Part shown: piece by piece, positions 49,542 to 63,076 of the stretch
How the letters are laid out: every line of letters starts with the position of its first letter
Numbering within the stretch: position 1 is the stretch's first letter
Source: Streptomyces sp. NBC_00775
GTDB lineage: Bacteria; Actinomycetota; Actinomycetes; Streptomycetales; Streptomycetaceae
NCBI RefSeq assembly: GCF_036347135.1
Contig: NZ_CP108938.1
Coordinates: forward strand, 7,750,001 to 7,814,000
DNA length: 64,000 bases
Direction of reading: 5' to 3'
The notes under the pieces: model-generated
Told to the model about the DNA's origin: nothing
Seen by the model: only the letters and a program-made list of their open reading frames with translations
The model's database searches: none
Made by a program: the position numbers and the translations under genes

Positions 49542-51385
49542 CGTACGTACCCCGCGGCCTGGCGGCGGAAGAGCCCCGCGTACCGGCCGTCCGCCGCGAG
49601 CAGCTCCGCGTGCCCGCCCCGCTCGGCGATCACGCCGCCTTGCAGGACCACGATCAGGTCGGCCTCGCGCGCGCTGCCGAGCCGGTGCGAGATCAGCAGG
49701 CTGGTACGGCCCCGGCGGTGGCGCCGGATCGCCTCGTGGACCTCGTGCTCCGCCTCCGGGTCGAGGCCCGACGTCGGCTCGTCGAGGATCAGCAGATCGG
49801 GGTCGTCGCGCAGGAAGGCGCGTGCCAGGGCGACCCGCTGCCACTGCCCGCCGGACAGCTCGACGCCGTCCTCCTCGCCGAAGGCACGGGTCAGCAGCGT
49901 GTCGTAGCCGCGGGGGAGCGCGGCCAGCGTGGCGTGGACACCCGCGGCCCGGGCGGCCTCGGCGACCCGGCCGGCGTTGTCGAGCTGCCCGAGCGCGATG
50001 TTCTCGGCGGCCGTCATGTCGTACCGCACGAAGTCCTGGAACACCGCTCCGATACGGCGACGGAGTTCCGCCGGGTCGAACTGCCGGATGTCGGTGCCGT
50101 CCCACAGGACGCTGCCGCTCGTCGGGTCGTAGAACCGGCACAGCAGCTTGACCAGCGTGCTCTTGCCCGCGCCGTTGTCGCCGACCACGGCGAGCGTGCC
50201 GCCGTACGGGATGGTCAGGCTCACCCCGCGCAGCACCCAGTCGTGCTGCTCGGAGTAGCGGAACCAGACGTCGCGCAGTTCGATGCCGCGGCTCAGCGCT
50301 CCGGCCGGGCGGGCCGGGCTGAGCACCGGCAGGTCCGGGGGTGCCGTGGTCACGTCGAGGTAGTGGGCGAAGAGCAGCAGATGCTGGTGGGCCACGGCCG
50401 CCGAGGCCGCGATGCCGGTCAGGCCGCCCTGCACCGCGGCGATCGCCGAGGTCAGCACGGCCAGGTCGCCGACGGTCAGCGTCCCGCGCGCGGCCGCGTG
50501 CACGCCCCACACCAGGCTGCCGGCCGCGATGCCCGCCGACACGGCCGCCGGCAGCCCCTGTGCGGCGGCGGTACGCAGTTCCATACGGCGGCGGGTGGCG
50601 TTGATGGCCGTACGGTCCCGCCGCATCCGCTCGCGCAGATGACCGCCGGTGCCGAACAGCCGGATCTCCTTGGCCGCCTGCACACTGCCCAGCAGATGTG
50701 CGTAGAAGGACTCCCGGCGCTCCAGCGGCGTGGTGTGCAGCGTGGCCTCGGACCAGGCGCGGGCGAGCCGCAGCTCGGCGGCCAGCGCGGGCAGCGCGCC
50801 GAGCAGCACGGCCACCGCGAGCCACGGGCCGAGCAGCCACAGCGACGCCACGAACCCGGCGACGGTGACCGCCGACTGTGCCAGCGCCACCGCCGCGCCC
50901 ACCACCTGCACCGGAGTGTCCTGCCCGCACTGCTCCGCCAGCCGCAGCCGGTCCAGCTCGGTCGGGTTCTCGAAACGGGCCAGCCCGGCGAAGGCGTTGA
51001 CCCGGGCATAGAGCCGGTCCTGCGCCAACAGGCCGACCCGGCGCCCGAGTTCACCGCACAGCAGCCGGTCGACGTGGGGCAGTACCGCGGCGCCCACCCC
51101 GACGGCGGCCAGCAGCGCCGCCGGAACCGCCACGGCCGGGGCCGCCCGGTGCGCGCCGGCCAGCCGGTCCAGCACGTCACGGGTCAGCCAGGCGGCCGCG
51201 ACGGGCAGCGCCGCGGTGACCAGCGCGGCCAGCATGATTCCCAGCAGCGGGACGGGCGCGGCACGCAGGGCCAGCCCGAGCACGGCCCGCACGGCGGCCA
51301 CGCGCTTGCTTGCCCGGCGGCCGGGGTCTGCTGCCTCGGGCCTGCCCGCCCGACTGCCGAGCCCCGCCGTCCGCCGCCGCCTCAT
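49538..51385 (-). CDS. ABC exporter (fused membrane/ATPase) of the peptide cluster
   Basis: This 615-residue half-transporter has about six membrane helices in residues 30-310, then an ATPase domain with Walker A VVGDNGAGKSTLVKLL, Q-loop VFQDFVRYD, signature ELSGGQWQRVALARA, Walker B LLILDEPTSGLDP and switch LISHRLG. There is no N-terminal C39 peptidase domain (the start is basic, then hydrophobic), so it cannot remove leaders itself. This fits a separate signal peptidase gene downstream. It overlaps the thioredoxin-like gene (ATGA) and the peptidase gene (GTGA). Likely cargo is the cysteine-rich peptide encoded at 52614. Confidence 0.88.
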   Translation of the reverse strand: MRRRRTAGLGSRAGRPEAADPGRRASKRVAAVRAVLGLALRAAPVPLLGIMLAALVTAALPVAAAWLTRDVLDRLAGAHRAAPAVAVPAALLAAVGVGAAVLPHVDRLLCGELGRRVGLLAQDRLYARVNAFAGLARFENPTELDRLRLAEQCGQDTPVQVVGAAVALAQSAVTVAGFVASLWLLGPWLAVAVLLGALPALAAELRLARAWSEATLHTTPLERRESFYAHLLGSVQAAKEIRLFGTGGHLRERMRRDRTAINATRRRMELRTAAAQGLPAAVSAGIAAGSLVWGVHAAARGTLTVGDLAVLTSAIAAVQGGLTGIAASAAVAHQHLLLFAHYLDVTTAPPDLPVLSPARPAGALSRGIELRDVWFRYSEQHDWVLRGVSLTIPYGGTLAVVGDNGAGKSTLVKLLCRFYDPTSGSVLWDGTDIRQFDPAELRRRIGAVFQDFVRYDMTAAENIALGQLDNAGRVAEAARAAGVHATLAALPRGYDTLLTRAFGEEDGVELSGGQWQRVALARAFLRDDPDLLILDEPTSGLDPEAEHEVHEAIRRHRRGRTSLLISHRLGSAREADLIVVLQGGVIAERGGHAELLAADGRYAGLFRRQAAGYVR

Positions 51386-51918
51386 ACCGTCACCGGCGGC
51401 GCCAGCTCCTGCAAGTCCCGAGCCAGTGCGGTCAGTTCACCGGTCGCGCCCACCCGGCACACCACCGGATACGCGTTCACGCCGAAGGCCGCCTCGACTG
51501 TGCGGGCCTGGTCCCCGGTCACCACCGTGGCCACCGCGGACAGCAGGTCCGCGTACTCCTCGGAGCCCTCATTGCCGGGGACGACGACCGCGAGGACCTC
51601 CTCGGCCGGCCGGCGGCTGCGGGCGAGGGTCTCGACGAAGTGCGGCAGCAGCTCCGCGCAGGGGCCGCAGCCCGGCGCGAAGAACGCGGCCACCGTGCCC
51701 TCCGGCAGCGTGCGGTCGGAAATCTCCCGGCCGTCTTCCGTCCGTATATGGAATTCCTCCAGGGCCTTCCCGACACTGTCCGCATCCGTCACCGGAAAGG
51801 GCACGGCGGGCGTACTCCGCTTTTCCGACCGGAGTCTGCGGATCACCCCGTACGACAGCGTCAGATTCAGCAGACCCAGGGCGATCGCGAATATCACGGC
51901 GGCGGCGAGAACCGACAT
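51382..51918 (-). CDS. Membrane-anchored thioredoxin-fold protein with CGPC active site
   Basis: This 178-residue protein has an N-terminal membrane helix (LAAAVIFAIALGLLNLTLSYG) and a TlpA/MauD-like thioredoxin domain with the redox motif FFAPGCGPCAELLPHF near residues 88-104. A later cis-Pro region (NAYPVVCRV) has a third cysteine. It probably works outside the membrane on disulfides. AGGAGAG, overlapping the MauE stop codon, precedes ATG 51918. It overlaps the ABC gene. The pairing with a MauE protein and a six-cysteine peptide suggests a dedicated disulfide relay. Confidence 0.83.
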   Translation of the reverse strand: MSVLAAAVIFAIALGLLNLTLSYGVIRRLRSEKRSTPAVPFPVTDADSVGKALEEFHIRTEDGREISDRTLPEGTVAAFFAPGCGPCAELLPHFVETLARSRRPAEEVLAVVVPGNEGSEEYADLLSAVATVVTGDQARTVEAAFGVNAYPVVCRVGATGELTALARDLQELAPPVTV

Positions 51919-51928
51919 GGAAGCTCTC

Positions 51929-52447
51929 CTAACTCTGCAGCGCGAAAAGGTCGATGACATCGTCGAGACGGACCACCAGGCTCGCCGCGACCGCGCCGGT
52001 CAGCACGGCCAGCAGCACACCGCCCGCCGCCACGGAGCCCGTCCCCGTCATGGCGAGACCCGTCACCGCCACGGCGACGAGCCCCCCGTTGCGGGCGAGA
52101 TGGCGCACCCCGAAAGGAGTCGCCGCGGCACCGAAACACGGGCAGGACGCCTGCGTACCCCGCCGCAGGACCAGGGCGATCGCCCCGGTGAACACCGCGA
52201 GCAGCAGCACGGCGAGCCCCAGCCCGGCCGCGGTCGAGGCGGGCACCGCGAGCAGCACCGCCACCGCCGCCTCCGTGCCGGCCACCGCCGCGGCCACCGG
52301 CCGCACCCACCCGCCGGGCACCACCCGCATCGCGTCAAGACCCGCCGCGAACTCCCCGAAAGCCTTCCGCCCACGCAGTTTCCCGAACGCCGACGCGGCG
52401 AAAACGACCCCGACGAACACACGGCACACCACCGCCGTATACACCAT
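51929..52447 (-). CDS. MauE/DoxX-type redox membrane protein
   Basis: This 172-residue, four-helix membrane protein of the MauE family has FVGVVFAASAFGKLRGRKAFGEF in helix 1 and a conserved cysteine pair in GTQASCPCFGAAATPFG, near residue 103. MauE proteins are thought to pass electrons or disulfide bonds across the membrane, as VKOR/DsbB analogues. GGGGGAG precedes ATG 52447. It is first gene of the operon with the thioredoxin-fold protein, exporter and signal peptidase, and divergent from the peptide gene. Confidence 0.82.
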   Translation of the reverse strand: MVYTAVVCRVFVGVVFAASAFGKLRGRKAFGEFAAGLDAMRVVPGGWVRPVAAAVAGTEAAVAVLLAVPASTAAGLGLAVLLLAVFTGAIALVLRRGTQASCPCFGAAATPFGVRHLARNGGLVAVAVTGLAMTGTGSVAAGGVLLAVLTGAVAASLVVRLDDVIDLFALQS

Positions 52448-52508
52448 CGCGCTCCCCCTTTCAGTGAACGGTTTTCCGACGAACGACCGGGAAGCCTAGG
52501 CGCCGGAT

Positions 52509-52548
52509 GTACAGAGGACATACACGCGCATCGAAACGAGCTCTGTAC
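52509..52548. promoter_or_regulatory. Inverted repeat in the divergent promoter of the peptide cluster
   Basis: GTACAGAG (52509-52516) and CTCTGTAC (52541-52548) are perfect arms around 24 bp, midway between the MauE start and the peptide start. It is a candidate binding site for the SARP regulator encoded next door. A small hairpin (TCGGCCG/CGGCCGA, 52575-52595) follows just before the peptide ribosome-binding site. Confidence 0.55.
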
Positions 52549-52613
52549 GAGCCCCCCGTAATGTCCTCGGCAATTCGGCCGCGACGGGCGGCCGATGGGG
52601 AAAGGAGAACGCC

Positions 52614-52820
52614 GTGCGGCAGCTTCAGCGGCTCGCGGACGCCGTGGTGAACAGGCTCGCGCCCAGGGTCGAGGCGGACGCCACCTGGTGGACCGACACC
52701 AAGTGCGCGAACGCCTGCACCACCTATCCGGCCTATCAGGCCAAGTACACCCGCCAGTGCTGGGACAGCACCGGCTCCTGCACGAGCTGGACCAACACCG
52801 GGAAGTGCTGCAGCTCCTGA
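52614..52820 (+). CDS. Precursor of a six-cysteine secreted peptide (candidate novel RiPP/bacteriocin)
   Basis: This 68-residue peptide starts at GTG 52614 with AAAGGAG at 52601-52607. Residues 1-23 (MRQLQRLADAVVNRLAPRV, then EADA) form an amphipathic charged leader, not a Sec signal, ending Ala-Asp-Ala, a type I signal peptidase consensus. The remaining 45 residues begin TWWTD and are rich in Thr, Ser, Trp and Tyr. Their six cysteines, at 31, 35, 49, 56, 65 and 66, have spacing C-x3-C-x13-C-x6-C-x8-CC. Net charge of the core is slightly positive. It is divergent from the redox/exporter/peptidase operon and has its own terminator. No modification enzyme is adjacent, so three disulfides are the likely maturation. 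I know no matching family. Confidence 0.78.
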   Translation: MRQLQRLADAVVNRLAPRVEADATWWTDTKCANACTTYPAYQAKYTRQCWDSTGSCTSWTNTGKCCSS

Positions 52821-52850
52821 CGGTCCGAAAGATCCGCCCGAGTGCGGTAC

Positions 52851-52883
52851 GACGCCCCGCCCCCTGTCCGGGGGCGGGGCGTC
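52851..52883. terminator. Hairpin between peptide gene and SARP gene
   Basis: There is a perfect 14-bp stem (GACGCCCCGCCCCC with GGGGGCGGGGCGTC) and a TGTCC loop, 31 nt after the peptide stop. It overlaps the end of the convergent SARP gene by 2 nt. Confidence 0.88.
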
Positions 52884-53634
52884 ACGCCGTCGGGCTCGGG
52901 GCGGGGCCCCCGGTCAACTCCTCGTACAGCAGCCGTAGTCCACGATCCGGTGCAATGCCCAGCTCCGTCCGGTACACCGCCGACGCGGTCCGGTACGCCT
53001 GAGACACCTCGCCCAGCTCGCCGAGCCGGTGATGCGCCCGCATCCGCAGCGCCCAGCTCCGGCCGCGCAGCGGCTCCGTGGTCAGCAGCCCGGTCAGGTC
53101 GCGTAACGCGGCGCGCGGTTCGCTCAGTCGCAGATGCGCCTCGGCCAGGTCCTCCACGACCCGCATCCGCTCCTCGTCGAGATGCCCCAGCGCGCCGGCC
53201 AGCGGACCGTGCCGCGGTATGCCGACCGCCGCGCGGTCACCGTCCCACAGGGTGAGCGCCGAGCCGAGCAGCCGGGTAGCCCGGTCCGGGTCGCCGGTGA
53301 GCAGCGCGGTCCGGCCCGCCGCCGAGGCGTCGAGGAAACGCAGGTGGTCGCAGGAGCCGTCGGGCGTGTTCAGGGTGTAGCCCCCGTCGTGGCCGGCCAG
53401 TTGACCGGCGTCGGCCAGTGCGGCACGCAACGCGCTGACGTGCGTACGGATGTTGGCCACCGCCGACCGCGGCGGTTCGCCGTCCCACAGGGCCTCTTGC
53501 AGCGAGTCGAGCGAAACGGTGCGGCCGGGCTGCAGCAGCAGTGTCACCAGCAGTGCCCTCGGCTTGACCCCCCTGATGCCGGTCGCGCCGTCGTGCAGCC
53601 GTACCCGTCCGAGCAGATGGAATCCCGTCGTCAA
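52882..53634 (-). CDS. SARP-family transcriptional activator
   Basis: This 250-residue protein contains the OmpR-type DNA-binding domain of SARPs (residues about 5-95: GVKPRALLVTLLLQPGRTVS and ALWDGEPPRSAVANIRTHVS) and a BTAD helical domain (about 100-245, with YRTELGIAPDRGLRLLYEEL). There is no ATPase domain, so it is a small SARP like pathway-specific activators of antibiotic clusters. It starts with the rare TTG at 53634, with AGGGGG 6-7 nt upstream, which may limit its level. It adjoins the peptide gene and is its likely activator. Confidence 0.88.
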   Translation of the reverse strand: MTTGFHLLGRVRLHDGATGIRGVKPRALLVTLLLQPGRTVSLDSLQEALWDGEPPRSAVANIRTHVSALRAALADAGQLAGHDGGYTLNTPDGSCDHLRFLDASAAGRTALLTGDPDRATRLLGSALTLWDGDRAAVGIPRHGPLAGALGHLDEERMRVVEDLAEAHLRLSEPRAALRDLTGLLTTEPLRGRSWALRMRAHHRLGELGEVSQAYRTASAVYRTELGIAPDRGLRLLYEELTGGPAPSPTA

Positions 53635-53690
53635 CAGAGTCCCCCTCAGGGTGATGATGTGGAGCGTGTGACGGGCGAACAGGCCGCGTC

Positions 53691-53724
53691 AAGATACGCG
53701 TTGGAAGTTCTTACGGCATCTTGC
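53691..53724. promoter_or_regulatory. Possible MalR half-sites before the first amylase gene
   Basis: GTTCTTACGGCATCTTGCTG contains CTTAC and CTTGC words about 10 bp apart, similar to the GTTCTTGCTG segment before the pullulanase gene. The palindrome is incomplete. The rest of the 218-bp gap to the SARP gene shows no other clear element. Confidence 0.4.
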
Positions 53725-53852
53725 TGAAATCTGATGACGCGGTATACGTTCCCGCAACACCGGGCTCGTTGAGCGTGCAAAGGTTTCAGGCCGTACGACC
53801 GCCCGGCGCATCCGTGATCCCCCCACCCGCACAACGAAGTGCAGGAGTACAC

Positions 53853-55235
53853 ATGGCCAGGAAGACTTTGGCCGCCACGGTCGCCCTCGCGGCGGGCATG
53901 GCGGTCTCGCTGACCGTTCCCACCGGGGTCGCCGAGGCGTCCCCGCCCGGCACCAAGGACGTCACCGCCGTCCTCTTCGAGTGGAACTTCGCCTCGGTCG
54001 CCAAGGAATGCACCAACACCCTCGGCCCGGCCGGCTACGGCTACGTCCAGGTCTCGCCGCCCGCCGAGCACATACAGGGCTCGCAGTGGTGGACGTCGTA
54101 CCAGCCCGTCAGCTACAAGATCGCGGGCAGGCTCGGCGACGCCACGGCCTTCCAGAACATGGTCACCACGTGTCACACGGCGGGCGTGAAGGTCGTCGTG
54201 GACTCGGTGATCAACCACATGTCGGCGGGCAGCGGCACCGGCACCGGCGGCTCGACGTACACGAAGTACAACTACCCGGGGCTGTACTCCTCGTACGACA
54301 TGGACGACTGCACGTCCACGGTCAGCGACTACACGAACCGCGCCAACGTGCAGAACTGCGAGCTGGTCGGGCTGGCCGACCTGGACACGGGCGAGGAGTA
54401 CGTCCGCGCCACGATCGCCGGCTACCTGAACACCCTGCTCGGCTACGGCGTCGACGGCTTCCGTATCGACGCGGCCAAGCACATACCGGCGACGGACCTG
54501 GCGAACATCAAGTCCCGTCTGAGCAACTCCTCCGTGTACTGGAAGCAAGAGGTCATCTACGGCGCGGGTGAGGCCGTCCAGCCCACGGAGTACACGGGCA
54601 ACGGCGACGTCCAGGAGTTCCGTTACGCCTACGACCTCAAGCGCGTCTTCAACAACGAGAACCTCGCCTACCTGAAGAACTACGGCGAGGGCTGGGGCTA
54701 CATGAGCAGCTCGGTGGCCGGCGTCTTCGTCGACAACCACGACACCGAGCGCAACGGCTCGACGCTCAACTACAAGGACGGGGCGAACTACACCCTCGCC
54801 AACGTCTTCATGCTGGCCTACCCCTACGGAGCCCCGGACATCAACTCCGGCTACGAGTGGTCCGACACGGACGCCGGTCCGCCCAACGGCGGTACGGTCA
54901 ACGCTTGCTGGCAGGACGGCTGGAAGTGTCAGCACGCCTGGCCGGAGATCAAGTCCATGGTCGCCTTCCGTAACGCGACGAGCGGCCAGTCCCTCACCAA
55001 CTGGTGGGACGACGGCAACGACGCGATCGCGTTCGGCCGGGGGAGCAAGGGTTATGTGGCCATCAACCACGAGTCGTCCTCGCTGACCGAGACGTACCAG
55101 ACGTCGCTGCCCGCGGGCACGTACTGCAACGTCCAGAACAGCACCACGGTGACGGTGAACTCCGCTGGGCAGTTCACCGCCACCTTGGGCTCCAACACGG
55201 CGCTGGCGATCTACGCCGGGAAGTCGAGTTGCTGA
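53853..55235 (+). CDS. Secreted GH13 alpha-amylase (single catalytic domain)
   Basis: This 460-residue secreted enzyme would cleave internal alpha-1,4 bonds in starch. The signal peptide (residues 1-30) ends AEA before SPPGTKD. Catalytic motifs are [24 protein letters not shown] (nucleophile Asp), QEVIYGAGE (acid Glu) and [12 protein letters not shown]. The C-terminal domain C ends in GKSSC. No starch-binding domain is present, unlike the neighbouring enzyme. GCAGGAG precedes ATG 53853. It is convergent with the second amylase, whose stop is 16 bp away. Confidence 0.94.
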   Translation: MARKTLAATVALAAGMAVSLTVPTGVAEASPPGTKDVTAVLFEWNFASVAKECTNTLGPAGYGYVQVSPPAEHIQGSQWWTSYQPVSYKIAGRLGDATAFQNMVTTCHTAGVKVVVDSVINHMSAGSGTGTGGSTYTKYNYPGLYSSYDMDDCTSTVSDYTNRANVQNCELVGLADLDTGEEYVRATIAGYLNTLLGYGVDGFRIDAAKHIPATDLANIKSRLSNSSVYWKQEVIYGAGEAVQPTEYTGNGDVQEFRYAYDLKRVFNNENLAYLKNYGEGWGYMSSSVAGVFVDNHDTERNGSTLNYKDGANYTLANVFMLAYPYGAPDINSGYEWSDTDAGPPNGGTVNACWQDGWKCQHAWPEIKSMVAFRNATSGQSLTNWWDDGNDAIAFGRGSKGYVAINHESSSLTETYQTSLPAGTYCNVQNSTTVTVNSAGQFTATLGSNTALAIYAGKSSC

Positions 55236-55251
55236 GCCGGGCTCGCCGGGC

Positions 55252-57333
55252 TCACTTCCAGGTGTCGCTCGCCGTGTAGCCGCTCGACGTACCGGTCGTG
55301 TACGAGCGGTTGGTGCCCGACTCCCACGTCACGTTCCCGGAGCTGTCCTTCTTGATGTACTTGTACGTGAAAGTCGTGCTCTTGGGGACGATGACGAGCT
55401 TGCTCCAGGTCGGGTACGACGCCGATGACAGCGGGATCGCGTCGCTCGTGCTCCATGAGCCGAGCGACGCGACGGATCCGACGACGTAGACGTTGGTGCC
55501 CCAGTCGGTGGTCGCGTACTCGTTGAAGGTGACGTCGGTGGCGCCGGCGTCGGCCACGTTCCAGGAGTTGTTGAGCGAGACCGCCGAACTCGCGGTGGTC
55601 GCCGCTCTGTTGGCGTTCGACTCCCAGGTGACGTTTCCGGACGAGTCCTTCTTGATGTACTTGTATGTGAAGGACGTGTTGATCGGCACACTCACCTCCC
55701 CGGACCAGATCGGGTACCCGGTCGAGGACAGCGCGATCGCCTTCGAGGTGTCCCAGCTGCCGAGCGCGTCGATGGAGCCGACGACGTACACGTTCGTGCC
55801 GGTCGTGGTCGACGCGTACTCGTTGAAGGTCGCCGACACGGTGGAGGTGCCGCCGCTGTCGCCGCCGTCGCCCGTGTCGTCGCAGCCCACCGTGCAGGTG
55901 TACGACGCGTTGTAGAACGCGACCGCGCCCTTCGCCTGGACCGTGATGCTCGCGCTGCCGCCGGAGACGGTGACCGTGCTGGCGCCGCCGTCGATCACGT
56001 TGGAGTACGTGCCGTCGGCCATGCCGGTGGCGAAGGTGTAAGTGGCCGCGCTGGAACCGTTGTTGACGGCGAAGTAGCCCGCGCCGCTGCGGCCGAAGCC
56101 GATCACGCTGGAGGACTTCGTGGACCAGTTGGAGACGGCCGCGCTGCCAGTCGCGTTGTGCCAGGCGACCATGCCGACGACGCCGGTGTCGCGGTCGAGG
56201 CAGTACCAGGCGCCGCTGGTGCACTCGGTGTCGGTGACGAAGCCGCTGGAGTTCGGTGGGGCCTGGTCGCTGGTGCTGAACTCCCAGCCGGCGTAGATGG
56301 TCGGGGTCGACCACTTGTAGGCGAGCTGGAAGAGGTTGGCGAGCTTGTAGCTGTCGCCGTCCTTGTAGCTCATGTGCAGGCCGTTGCGCTCGGTGTCGTG
56401 GTTGGTCACGAAGGACACCGAGTTGGCGGCGGGCAGGATGCCGGAGGAGGACAGGGACTCCAGGTCGGAGACGTTGCCCTGGAAGGCCGACTTCATCTTG
56501 CTCGCGTAGGTGAAGTCGAGGACGTCACCGGAGGCGTAGTAGTCGGAGGCCGCGGGGGTGGAGCCGGGGTAGATCTCCTGGAAGACGTACGGGTCCGTGC
56601 CGGACGTCGTGTCGTTGAGCTTGGCCTCGATGGCCGCCATGTCGGTCTCGGGGATGTGCTTGGCCGCGTCGACACGGAAGCCGTCGACGCCGAGCGCGAT
56701 CTGCTTGTTGAGGAAGGACGCGATGCCGGAGCGGACGTTGTCCTCCTCGGTCTCCAGGTCCGGCAGGCCGAGCAGTTCGCAGTTCTGGACCTCGGAGAGG
56801 TTCGAGTAGTCGTCGATGATCAGGTCGGAGTCGGAGCAGTCGTCCGACTGGTGGTAGTCGCCCGGGTCCCAGTCCGGGGTGTCGTACTTGTTGGTGATCG
56901 TCGTGCCGTTGTAGCCGGTGCCGGTCTGGGCGGCGGTGTGGTTGATGACCGCGTCGGTGTAGACCTTCACGCCGGCCGTGTGGCACGCGCTGACCATGCT
57001 CGCGAACTTGGCCGCCGTCCCGAAGCGGCTGTTCAGGTTGTACGAGTACGGCTGGTAGACGTCCCACCAGTAGTAGCTGGACTGCTTGAGGGACTCGGCG
57101 GGCGGGGCGACCTGCACCGCGCCGTAGCCGGCCGGGCCGAGCACGTTGGTGCACTCGGAGGCGATGGAGTCCCAGTTCCACTCCCACAGGTTGGCGATCA
57201 CGTCACCGGAGGCGGTGGTGTCGGCCTGTGCGGGGGTGGCGGGGAGAGCGATGGCGCCGGCGAGCGCGAGGGCGCCTGCGGCAGTGGCGGTCGCGGCGCG
57301 CCGGAAGACACCGGGGGGTCGGCGTCTGGTCAT
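55252..57333 (-). CDS. Secreted alpha-amylase with two tandem CBM20 starch-binding domains
   Basis: This 693-residue enzyme has a signal peptide ending AQA near residue 37. Its GH13 catalytic domain has DAVINHTAAQTG, GVDGFRVDAAKHIPETD, FQEIYPGS and [11 protein letters not shown], then an all-beta domain C to about 470. A Gly/Asp/Ser linker (CDDTGDGGDSGGTS) follows. Two CBM20 repeats come next, each with FNEYA, GTNVYVVGS and FTYKYIKKDSSGNVTWES, at about 490-585 and 600-693. Duplicate CBM20 modules are unusual, since most bacterial amylases carry one. It starts opposite the pullulanase with shared MalR-type sites. Confidence 0.94.
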   Translation of the reverse strand: MTRRRPPGVFRRAATATAAGALALAGAIALPATPAQADTTASGDVIANLWEWNWDSIASECTNVLGPAGYGAVQVAPPAESLKQSSYYWWDVYQPYSYNLNSRFGTAAKFASMVSACHTAGVKVYTDAVINHTAAQTGTGYNGTTITNKYDTPDWDPGDYHQSDDCSDSDLIIDDYSNLSEVQNCELLGLPDLETEEDNVRSGIASFLNKQIALGVDGFRVDAAKHIPETDMAAIEAKLNDTTSGTDPYVFQEIYPGSTPAASDYYASGDVLDFTYASKMKSAFQGNVSDLESLSSSGILPAANSVSFVTNHDTERNGLHMSYKDGDSYKLANLFQLAYKWSTPTIYAGWEFSTSDQAPPNSSGFVTDTECTSGAWYCLDRDTGVVGMVAWHNATGSAAVSNWSTKSSSVIGFGRSGAGYFAVNNGSSAATYTFATGMADGTYSNVIDGGASTVTVSGGSASITVQAKGAVAFYNASYTCTVGCDDTGDGGDSGGTSTVSATFNEYASTTTGTNVYVVGSIDALGSWDTSKAIALSSTGYPIWSGEVSVPINTSFTYKYIKKDSSGNVTWESNANRAATTASSAVSLNNSWNVADAGATDVTFNEYATTDWGTNVYVVGSVASLGSWSTSDAIPLSSASYPTWSKLVIVPKSTTFTYKYIKKDSSGNVTWESGTNRSYTTGTSSGYTASDTWK

Positions 57334-57423
57334 GTGCGGCTCCCAAGAGAGGGGGTTGGGGATTCAACAACTCGTGAGACTGGGGGTGTTGAGAGAGGCA
57401 CGTCAAGGTCGGCGTTGAAAGTT

Positions 57424-57461
57424 CTTGCTGTGAATTGCAAGCCTCTTGCTGTAAAGCTTGC
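57424..57461. promoter_or_regulatory. MalR-type operator cluster between amylase and pullulanase genes
   Basis: GCAAG-CCT-CTTGC (57437-57449) is an inverted repeat, flanked by CTTGC at 57424-57428 and 57457-57461. It is shared by the divergent amylase (starting 57333) and pullulanase (starting 57559) genes. It resembles the sites upstream of malE. Confidence 0.7.
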
Positions 57462-57558
57462 GTTAGCGATACGGTCGCGCCCGGCGCCCGGCACCGTTGC
57501 CGCACGGCAGCGTTGTGGTCGGCCCCAATCGAGCCGTAATCGCAAGGAGTTCAGGCCT

Positions 57559-62970
<5,412 letters not shown>

Positions 62971-63076
62971 CGGCGCAGTGGTTCGGCGGGGGGCGGGCCG
63001 GGGCGACCCGGTCCGTCCCCCGCGTCGCTGGTGCCGCGGTTTAGGGTGATCGCAGACACCTAGAACGGGAGTGCCC

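Noticed and set aside
49083..50930. A 615-codon frame suggesting the signal peptidase is fused to a longer protein
   Set aside because: The N-terminal part is a shadow of the ABC exporter. The peptidase begins at GTG 49541 with a membrane helix.
52614..52820. Considered as a class I-IV lanthipeptide precursor because of its Cys, Ser and Thr content
   Set aside because: No LanB/C, LanM, LanKC or LanL-type gene is in the cluster, and the neighbours are redox and signal peptidase genes. Disulfides fit better, though a distant modification enzyme cannot be excluded.
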